Assembly: GCF_002303925.1 (NCBI RefSeq)
Contig: NZ_MRCS01000013.1
Coordinates: 62,001-126,000 of the forward strand
Direction of reading: 5' to 3'
DNA length: 64,000 nt
Origin: Pseudomonas sp. ACN8
GTDB taxonomy: Bacteria > Pseudomonadota > Gammaproteobacteria > Pseudomonadales > Pseudomonadaceae
Under the pieces are notes generated by a model, which saw nothing but the letters and a program-made list of their open reading frames with translations, made no database searches and was not told the origin of the DNA. Positions within the stretch are counted from its first letter, which is position 1. Every line of letters starts with the position of its first letter. This document shows, piece by piece, positions 39,265 through 47,903 of this stretch. The position numbers and the translations under genes were made by a program.

Positions 39265-39555
39265 GCCTGCTCTCCTGGCGGGTAATGACATTTTCCAATC
39301 GTTGACTTGTTACTTTTATTTCGATGCTCGCGAGGGTGCGAAATGCACGAATGTTATTTTTTGTCAGGTAGTGAGTTCCGAAAAATCACAGTTATTTTTG
39401 GTCCGGTAATTCTGGTTGGGTGGCTTTTGGGGGCTGTGGTACTTAATGCACTTGTATTAACAGGGCGAATCTATTTCTCAGTGCCGCAAGGTCTTGTGGG
39501 TTCACTAAAGCCCACTCGAAATGTTGGCATATTGATATTACACGGGAAAGTAACC
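39265..39555. other. AT-rich divergent control region of the exopolysaccharide locus
   Basis: About 290 bp, clearly lower in GC than its surroundings, between the GH gene and the phosphatase gene. It must hold the promoters of both, but no consensus -35/-10 pair, AlgU site or JUMPstart element was convincing. The phosphatase frame stays open through it back to 39307 and would encode a hydrophobic stretch (FGPVILVGWLLGAVVLNALV). Confidence 0.5.
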
Positions 39556-39996
39556 TTGTTCAGAAAGATCCTTGTCGTCTGCGTGGGCAATATCTGCCGA
39601 AGTCCGACAGCAGAAACTTTGCTGCGTAACGCGCTGGCCCCTTCAGCGATCACGGTGACCTCGGCGGGCCTTGCCGCGCGGGTTGGCGAGGCCATGGAAC
39701 CGTCGGCCCTCCAGGTTCTGGAAGATCACGGGCACAACGCCCAGGGGTTTAAGGCGCGGCAAATTACACCGGACATCGTCAATGAATCAGACTTGATTCT
39801 GGTCATGGAAAAAGAGCATGTAAAACAAGTACTGAAGATTGCCTCTCATGCCAGGGGCAAAGTTTTTCTGCTCGGCAAGTGGCAGAGCGAGCGAGAAATA
39901 CAGGATCCGTATCGTCAAGGAAAGGCCGCCTTTATTCATGCCCATGCATTGATTGAAGATGCTGTTAGCTCATGGGCGCAGCGCCTCGGACATTGA
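39556..39996 (+). CDS. Low-molecular-weight protein tyrosine phosphatase (Wzb-like)
   Basis: A 146-residue cytoplasmic phosphatase with the P-loop VVCVGNICRSPTAETLLR, where CxxxxxRS contains the nucleophilic Cys and Arg, and the acid loop DPYRQG near the end. It is expected to dephosphorylate the tyrosine kinase encoded next. No ATG fits the conserved start; TTG 39556 (MFRKILVV) is chosen, with GGGAAAG upstream. An in-frame ATG at 39343 would add 71 residues including a hydrophobic segment. Confidence 0.82.
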   Translation: MFRKILVVCVGNICRSPTAETLLRNALAPSAITVTSAGLAARVGEAMEPSALQVLEDHGHNAQGFKARQITPDIVNESDLILVMEKEHVKQVLKIASHARGKVFLLGKWQSEREIQDPYRQGKAAFIHAHALIEDAVSSWAQRLGH

Positions 39997-40035
39997 TGAA
40001 TATTCTTCAGATCAGTGAATGGTAAGAACAGACTT

Positions 40036-42255
40036 ATGCAGTTACCGTCAGTAATCGGCACCCGTGACAACGATCAAGACAGTATTGATCTTCTCGGCAT
40101 ATTTGGCAGTTTGATCGACCAGAAGTGGTTGATCGGCGCGCTCACCGGTGCCTTCATGGCGACCGGCGTTGCCTATGCGGTTTTGGCGACTCCCGTGTAC
40201 CTGGCGAACGCGCTGGTGCAGGTCGAGCCAAAGAAGAACGACATGCTCGGGTTTTCCGATCTCAACAGCATGCTCGGCGGGCAATCGCCGTCGGTGACCG
40301 AAATCGGCATCATCAAGTCCCGCGCGGTGATCGGCAAAACGGTCGATGATCTTCGCCTTGATATCGACGTCACCCCCAACACCTTCCCGATCATCGGCGG
40401 CTTTCTCGCCCGACGTTATCGCGGCGAGACCGAGTTCAGTGTAGCGGCGCCGCGTTTGGGCCTGACCAGCTACGCCTGGGGCGGTGAGCGCCTGGAGATC
40501 AATCGGCTCAATCTGCCGAAAGCACTGCTGGGCAAGAAACTCACGCTGATCGCCGGCGAGCAGCATCGATTCCAGTTGTTCGATGAAAACGACAACTTGC
40601 TGGTCGAGGGCGTCGCTGGCGAAGCGTTCAAACAGGACGAAGTAGAGGGGCAGATCGCTCAGCTGTCGGCGAACCCTGGCACCCGCTTCGAAGTGGTGCG
40701 TAATCCACGGATCGTGACCATCCAGAGTTACCAGGATGCGCTGGATATCTCCGAGCAAGGCAAGGAGTCGGGGATTATTCGTCTGGCCCTGGCCAGCACC
40801 GACGCGGCCGAGGCGGTGAAAATCCTCAATAAAATCGCTGCGTTGTATGTGCAGCAGAACGTGCAACGCACATCGGCGGAAGCGGCGCAGAGCCTGGCGT
40901 TCCTGCAAGGCCAACTGCCGCAGGTCAAACGCGACCTGGCCAAGGCCAGCGACGCGCTCAACGGTTATCAAACCCGTGGCAAGACGGTCAACATTTCCCT
41001 CGAAACCCAATCGGTGCTCGAACAGGTCGTCAGTCTGGACACCCGTATCTCCGAACTGAAAATGCAACAGGCGGAGATGGATCGCAAGTTCACCAGGCAG
41101 CATCCGGCGTATCGCGCGCTGATGACCCAGATCGGCGAATTGACCCAGCAGCAGAAGGCGCTGGAGAGCAAGGCCCAGGACCTGCCTGCCACGCAACAGG
41201 AACTGCTGAACCTGACCCGCGACGTGGAAGTGGCATCGCAGATCTACACGCAACTGCTGAACAAATCCCAGGAGCTGGACATCGTCCGGGCAGGGGCGGT
41301 TGGCAATGTGCGCTTGATCGACACCGCGGATGTCGACCTGACCAACCCGGTCAAGCCACGCAAGCCGCTGATCGTGCTGATCGCCACCTTCCTCGGTGCT
41401 TTTTTCGGGGTAGCGCTGGTGTTGCTGCGCAAGTCCCTGAGCCGGGGCCTGGAAGGTCCGGAGGCCATCGAGCAACTCGGTTTGCCGGTGTACGCGTCGA
41501 TTCCATACAGCGCGCTGCAACAGGAAGAGGACAGTAAAAAAGTTCGTGCCAAGGACGGGACGGACAAGCCGGCGTATCTGTTGGCCTTGCGTAACCCGAC
41601 GGACCTGTCCATCGAGTCGATCCGCAGTTTGCGCACGTGCCTGCACTTTGCGGGGCTGGATTCGACCAATAACCGGATCATGATTTCCGGCCCTAGCCCG
41701 CAGGTCGGCAAGACCTTTGTCTCTTCCAACCTCGCGGCAGTCATGGCGCTAAGCGGGCAGCGGGTCGTACTGATCGATGCCGACATGCGCAAAGGCCATC
41801 TGCACAAGACGCTGGACACACCGATCACCAATGGCTTGTCGGACCTCTTGGTCAAGCGCTGCAGCATCGAGCAGGCGATCAATAAAGTCGAAATCGACAA
41901 CTTGCATTTCATCAGTCGCGGGCAGGTCCCGCCCAATCCTTCCGAGCTGCTGATGCACGCCAACTTTCGTGAGCTGCTGGCGCAACTCAGCGAGCGGTAT
42001 GACGTGGTGATCATCGACACGCCACCGCTGCTGGCGGTGACGGATGCGGCGATTGTCGGACGCGATGCGGGGATCAGCCTGATTGTCACGCGCTTCGGGG
42101 TCAACCCGGCCAAAGAGATCGAGCTGACGATTCGTCGATTCGCCCAGAACGGCATCGAGTTGAAGGGCGCGGTGTTCAACGGCGTCGAGAAGCGCGCGGC
42201 CAGTTACGGTACTGGCGGCTATTACAACTACGAATACGCGTCCGACAAATCCTGA
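40036..42255 (+). CDS. Wzc-type polysaccharide co-polymerase and tyrosine autokinase
   Basis: A 739-residue inner-membrane protein. An N-terminal Wzz domain with a helix near residue 30 (LIGALTGAFMATGVAYAVLA), a long periplasmic coiled-coil part (about 280-400) and a second helix (KPLIVLIATFLGAFFGVALVLL) precede a cytoplasmic BY-kinase: Walker A SGPSPQVGKTFVSSNLA, A' VVLIDADMRKGHLH, Walker B VVIIDTPPLLAVTD. The C-terminal Tyr cluster YGTGGYYNYEYASDKS is the autophosphorylation tail. It controls chain length and export in Wzx/Wzy systems. A GTG at 40015 is an alternative start. Confidence 0.94.
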   Translation: MQLPSVIGTRDNDQDSIDLLGIFGSLIDQKWLIGALTGAFMATGVAYAVLATPVYLANALVQVEPKKNDMLGFSDLNSMLGGQSPSVTEIGIIKSRAVIGKTVDDLRLDIDVTPNTFPIIGGFLARRYRGETEFSVAAPRLGLTSYAWGGERLEINRLNLPKALLGKKLTLIAGEQHRFQLFDENDNLLVEGVAGEAFKQDEVEGQIAQLSANPGTRFEVVRNPRIVTIQSYQDALDISEQGKESGIIRLALASTDAAEAVKILNKIAALYVQQNVQRTSAEAAQSLAFLQGQLPQVKRDLAKASDALNGYQTRGKTVNISLETQSVLEQVVSLDTRISELKMQQAEMDRKFTRQHPAYRALMTQIGELTQQQKALESKAQDLPATQQELLNLTRDVEVASQIYTQLLNKSQELDIVRAGAVGNVRLIDTADVDLTNPVKPRKPLIVLIATFLGAFFGVALVLLRKSLSRGLEGPEAIEQLGLPVYASIPYSALQQEEDSKKVRAKDGTDKPAYLLALRNPTDLSIESIRSLRTCLHFAGLDSTNNRIMISGPSPQVGKTFVSSNLAAVMALSGQRVVLIDADMRKGHLHKTLDTPITNGLSDLLVKRCSIEQAINKVEIDNLHFISRGQVPPNPSELLMHANFRELLAQLSERYDVVIIDTPPLLAVTDAAIVGRDAGISLIVTRFGVNPAKEIELTIRRFAQNGIELKGAVFNGVEKRAASYGTGGYYNYEYASDKS

Positions 42256-42295
42256 GTGTCAGTGATTGTCCTTTCATGTTTGAAGTGGGTGAGTT

Positions 42296-43378
42296 GTGAA
42301 AAAAATACTGCACGTGGCAGAGACGATCAAAGGTGGCGTCGCGACGGTGATCCGCACGATTTCGGCATCGCCCGAAGGCGACGCGGCAAACTATGAGCTG
42401 GTCTATCTGGTCCCGCAGGATCAGGAAAAGGAATTGCACGGGATTGCCGGGCATCAGATCCGCACCTTCGCCCGGACCGGGCGCAATGTGCCGTCGTTGC
42501 TGCGCTTCGCCTGGCGACTGACCCAGGTGATGCTCAAGGAAAAACCCGATGTCGTGCATTTGCACAGCACCTTTTCCGGCGTTATCGGGCGTTGCGTGTG
42601 CGTAATGTTGCGACCCTGGCGCAAGCCGAAGATCGTCTACTGCCCCCATGCCTTTTCGTTCCTGATGGAAAGCTCACCGATCAAGCAAAAAGCCTACGCG
42701 TGGATCGAGCGGGTATTGCAGAAGGTCACCGACGTGATCATCTGCGTCAGCCAGTACGAGCTCGACAAAGCCGCGCGGTTCGGCATTGAGCGCAAGCGCA
42801 TGAAGCTGATCTACAACGGCATTCATCGTAAGGATGACGCGCCGAAAGCCAGCAGTCCCGAGCCGATTCATCTGCTCTTCGTCGGCCGTCTCGATTATCA
42901 GAAAGGCTTCGACGTGTTGCTCAAGGCTTTCGCCAAAGTCCAGCGCAGTGACCTGAAACTGACGGTGGTGGGCAGTGCCGTGAACGAGGGTTCGGTCGAG
43001 TGCCCGCCGATGGAAGGGGTTGAATACCTGCCGTGGGTGACGCCGGACGAAGTCCAGGCGCTGTACCGCAAAGCCGATGCGCTGATCGTCCCGAGTCGCT
43101 GGGAAGGCTTTGCCATGGTGCCGCTCGAAGGCATGGCCATGGGCTTGCCGGTGATTGCCAGCAACTGCACGTCGCTGCCCGAACTGGTTACCAACGAGGT
43201 GTCCGGCTACGTCTTCCCCAGCGGGGATCACCAGGCGCTGGCCGATGTGCTGACAAAAATCCAGAAGCCGCGGTTGCTCGACCTTGGCAGCGAAGGGCGC
43301 AGCATCGTCCGCGAGCGCTTCAGCGCCGCGTTGATGATCCGCCAGACCTATGACCTGTATCGCGCCCCCACTTTTTAA
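42296..43378 (+). CDS. Glycosyltransferase family 4
   Basis: A 360-residue GT-B glycosyltransferase. The N-terminus KKILHVAETIKGGVATVI has the usual Gly-rich loop, LLFVGRLDYQKGFDVLLKAF starts the C-terminal nucleotide-binding domain, and VPSRWEGFAMVPLEGMAMGLPVIAS is the E-x7-E region of GT4. It transfers a sugar from a nucleotide donor to the lipid-linked repeat unit; donor and acceptor cannot be read. It starts with GTG 41 bp after the kinase gene. It is the only clear glycosyltransferase in the locus. Confidence 0.9.
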   Translation: MKKILHVAETIKGGVATVIRTISASPEGDAANYELVYLVPQDQEKELHGIAGHQIRTFARTGRNVPSLLRFAWRLTQVMLKEKPDVVHLHSTFSGVIGRCVCVMLRPWRKPKIVYCPHAFSFLMESSPIKQKAYAWIERVLQKVTDVIICVSQYELDKAARFGIERKRMKLIYNGIHRKDDAPKASSPEPIHLLFVGRLDYQKGFDVLLKAFAKVQRSDLKLTVVGSAVNEGSVECPPMEGVEYLPWVTPDEVQALYRKADALIVPSRWEGFAMVPLEGMAMGLPVIASNCTSLPELVTNEVSGYVFPSGDHQALADVLTKIQKPRLLDLGSEGRSIVRERFSAALMIRQTYDLYRAPTF

Positions 43379-43393
43379 GTAGAACTCAAGCAT

Positions 43394-44506
43394 ATGAACG
43401 TAACGATTTTGCATGGCTACAGTGCGTCCAACTCCGGTGACGGTCTGCTCGTGGATCTGGCCATTGCCCTGGTGCAGCGAAACTTTGGTGACGACACCTC
43501 GATCAGTGTCGTGGCCTCCGATCCAGAGTCCTTCAGTTACTTGCCGCACCCGCGTTTTGACGCGCCGGTCATGGCGGCCAAGGGGCTGGGGCGGGTCAAG
43601 CAGGCGGTGTTCCTCAACCAGTCCTACGCCGGTCTCGCTGATCTGTTGAAGAAAACCGATTTGATCGTCGGCGTCGGTGGCGGCTACATGCGCTCCAAAA
43701 GCGCGTTTGAACACATCAAGTTGAAACTGGGGCACGCCAAGCAACTGGAAACGGCGATCCTCAGCAAAGTGCCGTCGGTGTACCTGCCGCAAAGCATCGG
43801 GCCGTTCCACGGTGAGAGCAGCAAGATCGTCGAGCATTACGCCAGCGCCGATGCGGTGTTCGTGCGTGACAATCGCTCATCGGCGATTTTCGATGCTTGT
43901 GAAAATGTTTACCGCGCGCCGGATCTGGCGGTGCAGTCATTGGCCAGCAAAATCCTCATGCAGCCCAAGTTCACCCGTTGCGCGTCATCGCCGGCAACGG
44001 TGTGCGTGGTGCTGCGCAAGCCGCCGGAGTGGAGCAAGGAAAAGAAGGTCGCCTACGTGGCCAACTTGAAGTTGCTGCTGCAGCGCTTGAAGAATAAAAG
44101 CAAAGTGGTTTGCGCGGTCCAGAGCGCCGTTCGCGGTAACGATGACGGTGCGTTCTATCGCGAATTGGGCATTACCGAAGACCTGCTGCCATTGAAAGCG
44201 ACGTTGGCCAAGTATCAGCCGGACCTGGTGATTTCCGTGCGCCTGCACGGCGCCATCGAATCGCTGCTGTCCGGCGTTCCGGCGTATCACATCAGCTATG
44301 AGCGCAAAGGCTTCGGCGCCTATCAGGACATGGGCGTGGAAGACTGGGTGATCAACGGCGGCGATATCGATGTCGACACCATCATCAATACGGTCTACGC
44401 ACCGAACGCCTTGTCCAGTTTCGGCAAACGCCTGACTGACACGTGCCGCGAGATCGAGGCAAAAACCGTGGCCATGGACGACATCATCAAAGGTATCGTT
44501 CGATGA
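43394..44506 (+). CDS. Polysaccharide pyruvyl transferase family protein
   Basis: A 370-residue protein of the PS_pyruv_trans family, which adds ketal-linked pyruvate to sugars from phosphoenolpyruvate. It begins MNVTILHGYSASNSGDGLLVDLA, contains DLIVGVGGGYMRSKS and SVYLPQSIGPF, and ends with the conserved VISVRLHGAIESLLSGVPAYHISYE. Pyruvate would give the polymer a negative charge. It starts 15 bp after the glycosyltransferase and overlaps the flippase by ATGA. Confidence 0.9.
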   Translation: MNVTILHGYSASNSGDGLLVDLAIALVQRNFGDDTSISVVASDPESFSYLPHPRFDAPVMAAKGLGRVKQAVFLNQSYAGLADLLKKTDLIVGVGGGYMRSKSAFEHIKLKLGHAKQLETAILSKVPSVYLPQSIGPFHGESSKIVEHYASADAVFVRDNRSSAIFDACENVYRAPDLAVQSLASKILMQPKFTRCASSPATVCVVLRKPPEWSKEKKVAYVANLKLLLQRLKNKSKVVCAVQSAVRGNDDGAFYRELGITEDLLPLKATLAKYQPDLVISVRLHGAIESLLSGVPAYHISYERKGFGAYQDMGVEDWVINGGDIDVDTIINTVYAPNALSSFGKRLTDTCREIEAKTVAMDDIIKGIVR

Positions 44507-45732
44507 TATTTCGGCTACTGCTTCGCGGCGGGGCATTGGGCGCGAAGTTTTTGCTGGTGCTGGCGATCACCCATTTCCTCGGGTATGAGGCGCTGGGCTT
44601 TTACGGCGTGGTGGTCGCCGCCTCGTTGATTGCGTCGAAGTTCTACAGCGTTGGCTTCAGTTCCGAAATCAATCGGTTGATCAGCGTCGGTGGCAGTTCG
44701 CGACGGGTCGTCGACAAGGTCCTGCTGCTGTACCTGGCCGTGGGGCTGTTGTTGTCGGTGGCGACGGTGTTGGTTTATTCGCTGTTCCAGGCAGTCGAGG
44801 CAACGACCACGCTGATCCTCTGCGTGACCCTGGTTTTGCTCACCGAACACCTGTCGTTCGAAATCAACTCCTTCGTGTTTTCCGCGCAGAAAGCCACGGC
44901 CGGCGCGCTGTTGTTTTTCATCAAGACCGGCCTCTGGGCGCTGTTGGCGGTGGGCGGGATGATGCTCGGCTGGGTGTCCGGGATCGCCAGTGTGCTGTGG
45001 TTGTGGGTTGTGGCCAACGTGCTGGTGATCGTCGCCGGTTACCTGATTGTGGTGAACGTGCACAAGGGCCGGGTGAGCGGGACGCTGGCCACGGCAACCG
45101 TGTGGAAGGCCGGGTTGCCGTTCTATCTCGGCACAGGCTTGATCGCGTTGAGTCAGTACGTCGAGCGCTTTCTGATCATCGACATCGAACCCTACGCCAG
45201 CCTTGGTAAATACGTGTACGCCTGGTCGGCGGCCAATACCTTGCAGGCACTGTCCTATGCGGTGGTGGCGGTGGTCGGCATTCCAGTGCTCGCCAAGCGT
45301 TTTCAGGCTGATCAACAGCCGTTCACCGTCCGGCAATTGTTCGTGAACAAATGGGTCATGCGCTCGCTGGTGGTGTCCGCTGCGGTGGCGGTGCTGATTT
45401 ATCTGTTCTTCAATGTCGTGCTCGATTACGTCGCCACGAGCGTTCCTCGCCCGGACAACGCGATCCTCGGCGTGCTGATTTTTTCCTTTGCCCTGCGTGC
45501 CATTGGCGACATCGTATGGGGCGGTCTGATTGCCTCGAAGAACAGCCGGGTGTCGCTGGCCAGCGCGGCGATCTGCTTGCTGGTTTCGGTGCCCGTCAGC
45601 TACGTGCTGATCAAGCACTATTCGATTTATGGCGCTGCCTGGGGCAACGTCTTTGCGATCATCGTGCAGCTCGGCGTGATTGCCGTGTTGACCCGTGTGA
45701 CCCGGCCGAAAGGGGCTTTGGCATGGGGTTGA
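44503..45732 (+). CDS. Wzx-like polysaccharide flippase
   Basis: A 409-residue integral membrane protein with about 12 hydrophobic segments, starting MIFRLLLRGGALGAKFLLVLAI. Architecture and position match MOP-superfamily repeat-unit flippases that move undecaprenyl-linked units across the inner membrane. The ATG overlaps the upstream stop as ATGA, and the next gene overlaps by 10 bp, so translation is probably coupled. Confidence 0.85.
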   Translation: MIFRLLLRGGALGAKFLLVLAITHFLGYEALGFYGVVVAASLIASKFYSVGFSSEINRLISVGGSSRRVVDKVLLLYLAVGLLLSVATVLVYSLFQAVEATTTLILCVTLVLLTEHLSFEINSFVFSAQKATAGALLFFIKTGLWALLAVGGMMLGWVSGIASVLWLWVVANVLVIVAGYLIVVNVHKGRVSGTLATATVWKAGLPFYLGTGLIALSQYVERFLIIDIEPYASLGKYVYAWSAANTLQALSYAVVAVVGIPVLAKRFQADQQPFTVRQLFVNKWVMRSLVVSAAVAVLIYLFFNVVLDYVATSVPRPDNAILGVLIFSFALRAIGDIVWGGLIASKNSRVSLASAAICLLVSVPVSYVLIKHYSIYGAAWGNVFAIIVQLGVIAVLTRVTRPKGALAWG

Positions 45733-46826
45733 AGCTGCCGTGCATCGAGTTTCGCGGCAAGAAACTCGATTCCTCGATTTCGTTCCTGATCCTGTTTACC
45801 GGGTTGTTCCTGTCGGTGGCCATGCCGCTGTTGATCCCCCGCGATCCAGGTCCGGATGCCATGACCTTGTGGTCGTCCTACGCCCGTGCCGACAACTGTA
45901 ATTTCTGGAACCCGTTCTCGCCGGATCGCTCTTCCTATGAGTGTTCGGCGTTCCTGTTGCGGCCCACCGGGATCAATCTGACCAATGCCTGGGCCTACGG
46001 CATGTTCTGCAATTTTTTCCTCACGGCGATTCCGGTGGTGGTCTTCCGGCGCATGCCGCTGGCGATTTTCGGCACGCTGTGTCTGTGGGGCATCGTTCGC
46101 TCGTTTTTCCTTGAAAACCTGACCAAGGAAATCATTGTGTCGGTGGCGGTGTTGAGTATTTTGCTCAGCTCGTTGACGCGTAAATATCGCGGCGGATTTT
46201 TCTTCTCGGCGGTGATCTACGGCGTGCTGATCCGCCCCTACTGGATTCTGTTTTCACTGTCCTGGGTCGGCGTCTGCGTGATGAAGAAGTATGTCTCGCG
46301 CTTCACCTTCTTCCTGATGCTGTTCCTGTTCTACCTGGCGGTCGCCATGGCGATCCAGGTGGCGCTCGGGTTTCCGGTGTCGTCGATTCGCGCGAGTAAC
46401 AACGAACTGCGCACGGCGGGTGAGGAGGGTTCCAAGTCGCTGATCGTCTCGTGGCTCAGCGGCAGCGACTTTGTCTCGCAGGCGCTGGACTCGATGATCA
46501 TTTTCTTTCGGCTGTCGTTCCCGGTGGAGCTGATTCTGCTGTCGGGGCCGGGCCAGGTGATCTTCGTGGCGTTGATGATCATGACCGCGTTGCTGCTGTT
46601 CAAGGTCATCACCTCGACCGATTACAAAGGCGCACCGATCCAGACCAAACCCAAGGAACTGATCGCGATTCCGCTGGCGTTCCTGCTGGTTCAAGGCCTG
46701 TTCGAGCCGGACTTCGGCTCCTTTGCCCGGCACTTTTCGATGGTGGTGCCGGTGTTGTTCGTCGGCCTGGGATTGATGTTGCGGGCCAACAAGCCGGCGC
46801 AGGTTGAATCAAGAATTCTGAATTGA
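45723..46826 (+). CDS. Polytopic membrane protein, probable Wzy polymerase
   Basis: A 367-residue membrane protein with about nine predicted helices (for example SSISFLILFTGLFLSVAMPLLI and FTFFLMLFLFYLAVAMAIQV) and a large loop near residues 210-255 (SSIRASNNELRTAGEEGSKS). Wzy polymerases share topology rather than sequence, and this gene sits between the flippase and an acyltransferase, so polymerase is the best inference. It could be another membrane enzyme. The start at 45723 overlaps the flippase gene. Confidence 0.65.
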   Translation: MGLKLPCIEFRGKKLDSSISFLILFTGLFLSVAMPLLIPRDPGPDAMTLWSSYARADNCNFWNPFSPDRSSYECSAFLLRPTGINLTNAWAYGMFCNFFLTAIPVVVFRRMPLAIFGTLCLWGIVRSFFLENLTKEIIVSVAVLSILLSSLTRKYRGGFFFSAVIYGVLIRPYWILFSLSWVGVCVMKKYVSRFTFFLMLFLFYLAVAMAIQVALGFPVSSIRASNNELRTAGEEGSKSLIVSWLSGSDFVSQALDSMIIFFRLSFPVELILLSGPGQVIFVALMIMTALLLFKVITSTDYKGAPIQTKPKELIAIPLAFLLVQGLFEPDFGSFARHFSMVVPVLFVGLGLMLRANKPAQVESRILN

Positions 46827-46838
46827 GGCAGGTGCTTT

Positions 46839-47879
46839 ATGTCGAGCAAGAAAAAGTCCCTGGAGATCGAAACCCTGCGTGGCCTGGCGTGCCTGCTGCT
46901 GGTGCTCTATCACGTGATCGGTCCGTTGGGCGGCGGCTTGAAAATAGACCTGGGCTCGCCGTTCCGGGTGATCGCCGACTCGATGGTGTATGTGCGCATG
47001 CCGCTGTTCACCTTTATCTCCGGCTACATCTACTCCATCTACAAAATCCGCGGCAATGACTTTTCGGCGTTCTTCTCCGGCAAGGTGCGACGGCTGATCG
47101 TGCCGCTGTTCTGCGTGGGTGTGCCGTTCTCGGTGTTGCAGGCGGTGGGGCCGGGTGTGAACAAGGACGTCGGCGTGATCGATGCGTTGTTGTCGTTCTG
47201 GGTGCCGGTCAACCACTTCTGGTTTTTGCAGGCGGTGTTCATCATTTTCATGTTCGTCGGCTTGCTCGAGTGGCGTGGTTTGCTGCGTTCGGCGACGCGC
47301 TTGTACCTGCTGTTTGCCTTTGCGGCAGGGGTGTTTCTGCTGCCGCCGTTCAAGCTCGATGCGTTCGGTATTAATGGCGCGATCTACCTGCTGCCGTTTT
47401 TTGTGGCGGGGATGATTGGCCAGGAAAATGTCGATGCGTTGAAGCAGCGGTTCAAGGTGATCGGGCCGTTGGTGTTTGTGCTGATCTCGCTGACGCTGCT
47501 GTACGTGGCGGCGATTGATCGCGAGTTGATCGTCGACCGCCGCAGCCTGATCGGTTTGATCGTGGGTTGCGTGTCCTGCATTGCGTTGCTGTCCAGTGAC
47601 ATGCGCTCGAAGTGGCTGACCTGGCTCGGTGGGTATTCCTATGGGATTTTCCTGTTCCATGTGTTGTTTGCCGCCACTTCGCGGTTTGTCCTGGGGCGTT
47701 TGGGCGTGAAGGACGAAAGCCTTCTGGTGCTCGGTGGCTTGGCGTGTGGCTTGCTGGGGCCGGTGGTTCTATCGATGGTTTTCAGTCGATTCAACTTCAC
47801 CTCCGTGTTGTTCCTGGGGGAGCGCGCGGCGGCTAAAAAACAGCCGGCAAACGTCGGCCCGGTGCCACAAACCCGATGA
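46839..47879 (+). CDS. Acyltransferase family 3 membrane protein
   Basis: A 346-residue membrane protein of the OafA/YrhL type. The hallmark N-terminus IETLRGLACLLLVLYHVIGPLG includes the RG and H residues of the family. About ten helices follow (FGINGAIYLLPFFVAGMIGQ, LTWLGGYSYGIFLFHVLFA). It is expected to transfer acetyl or another acyl group to the polymer. AGGCAGG lies before the ATG, 12 bp after the Wzy-like gene. Together with the next gene it suggests acyl decoration. Confidence 0.9.
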   Translation: MSSKKKSLEIETLRGLACLLLVLYHVIGPLGGGLKIDLGSPFRVIADSMVYVRMPLFTFISGYIYSIYKIRGNDFSAFFSGKVRRLIVPLFCVGVPFSVLQAVGPGVNKDVGVIDALLSFWVPVNHFWFLQAVFIIFMFVGLLEWRGLLRSATRLYLLFAFAAGVFLLPPFKLDAFGINGAIYLLPFFVAGMIGQENVDALKQRFKVIGPLVFVLISLTLLYVAAIDRELIVDRRSLIGLIVGCVSCIALLSSDMRSKWLTWLGGYSYGIFLFHVLFAATSRFVLGRLGVKDESLLVLGGLACGLLGPVVLSMVFSRFNFTSVLFLGERAAAKKQPANVGPVPQTR

Positions 47880-47903
47880 TTGTCCGAGTGAAGGAAGCGA
47901 TGC

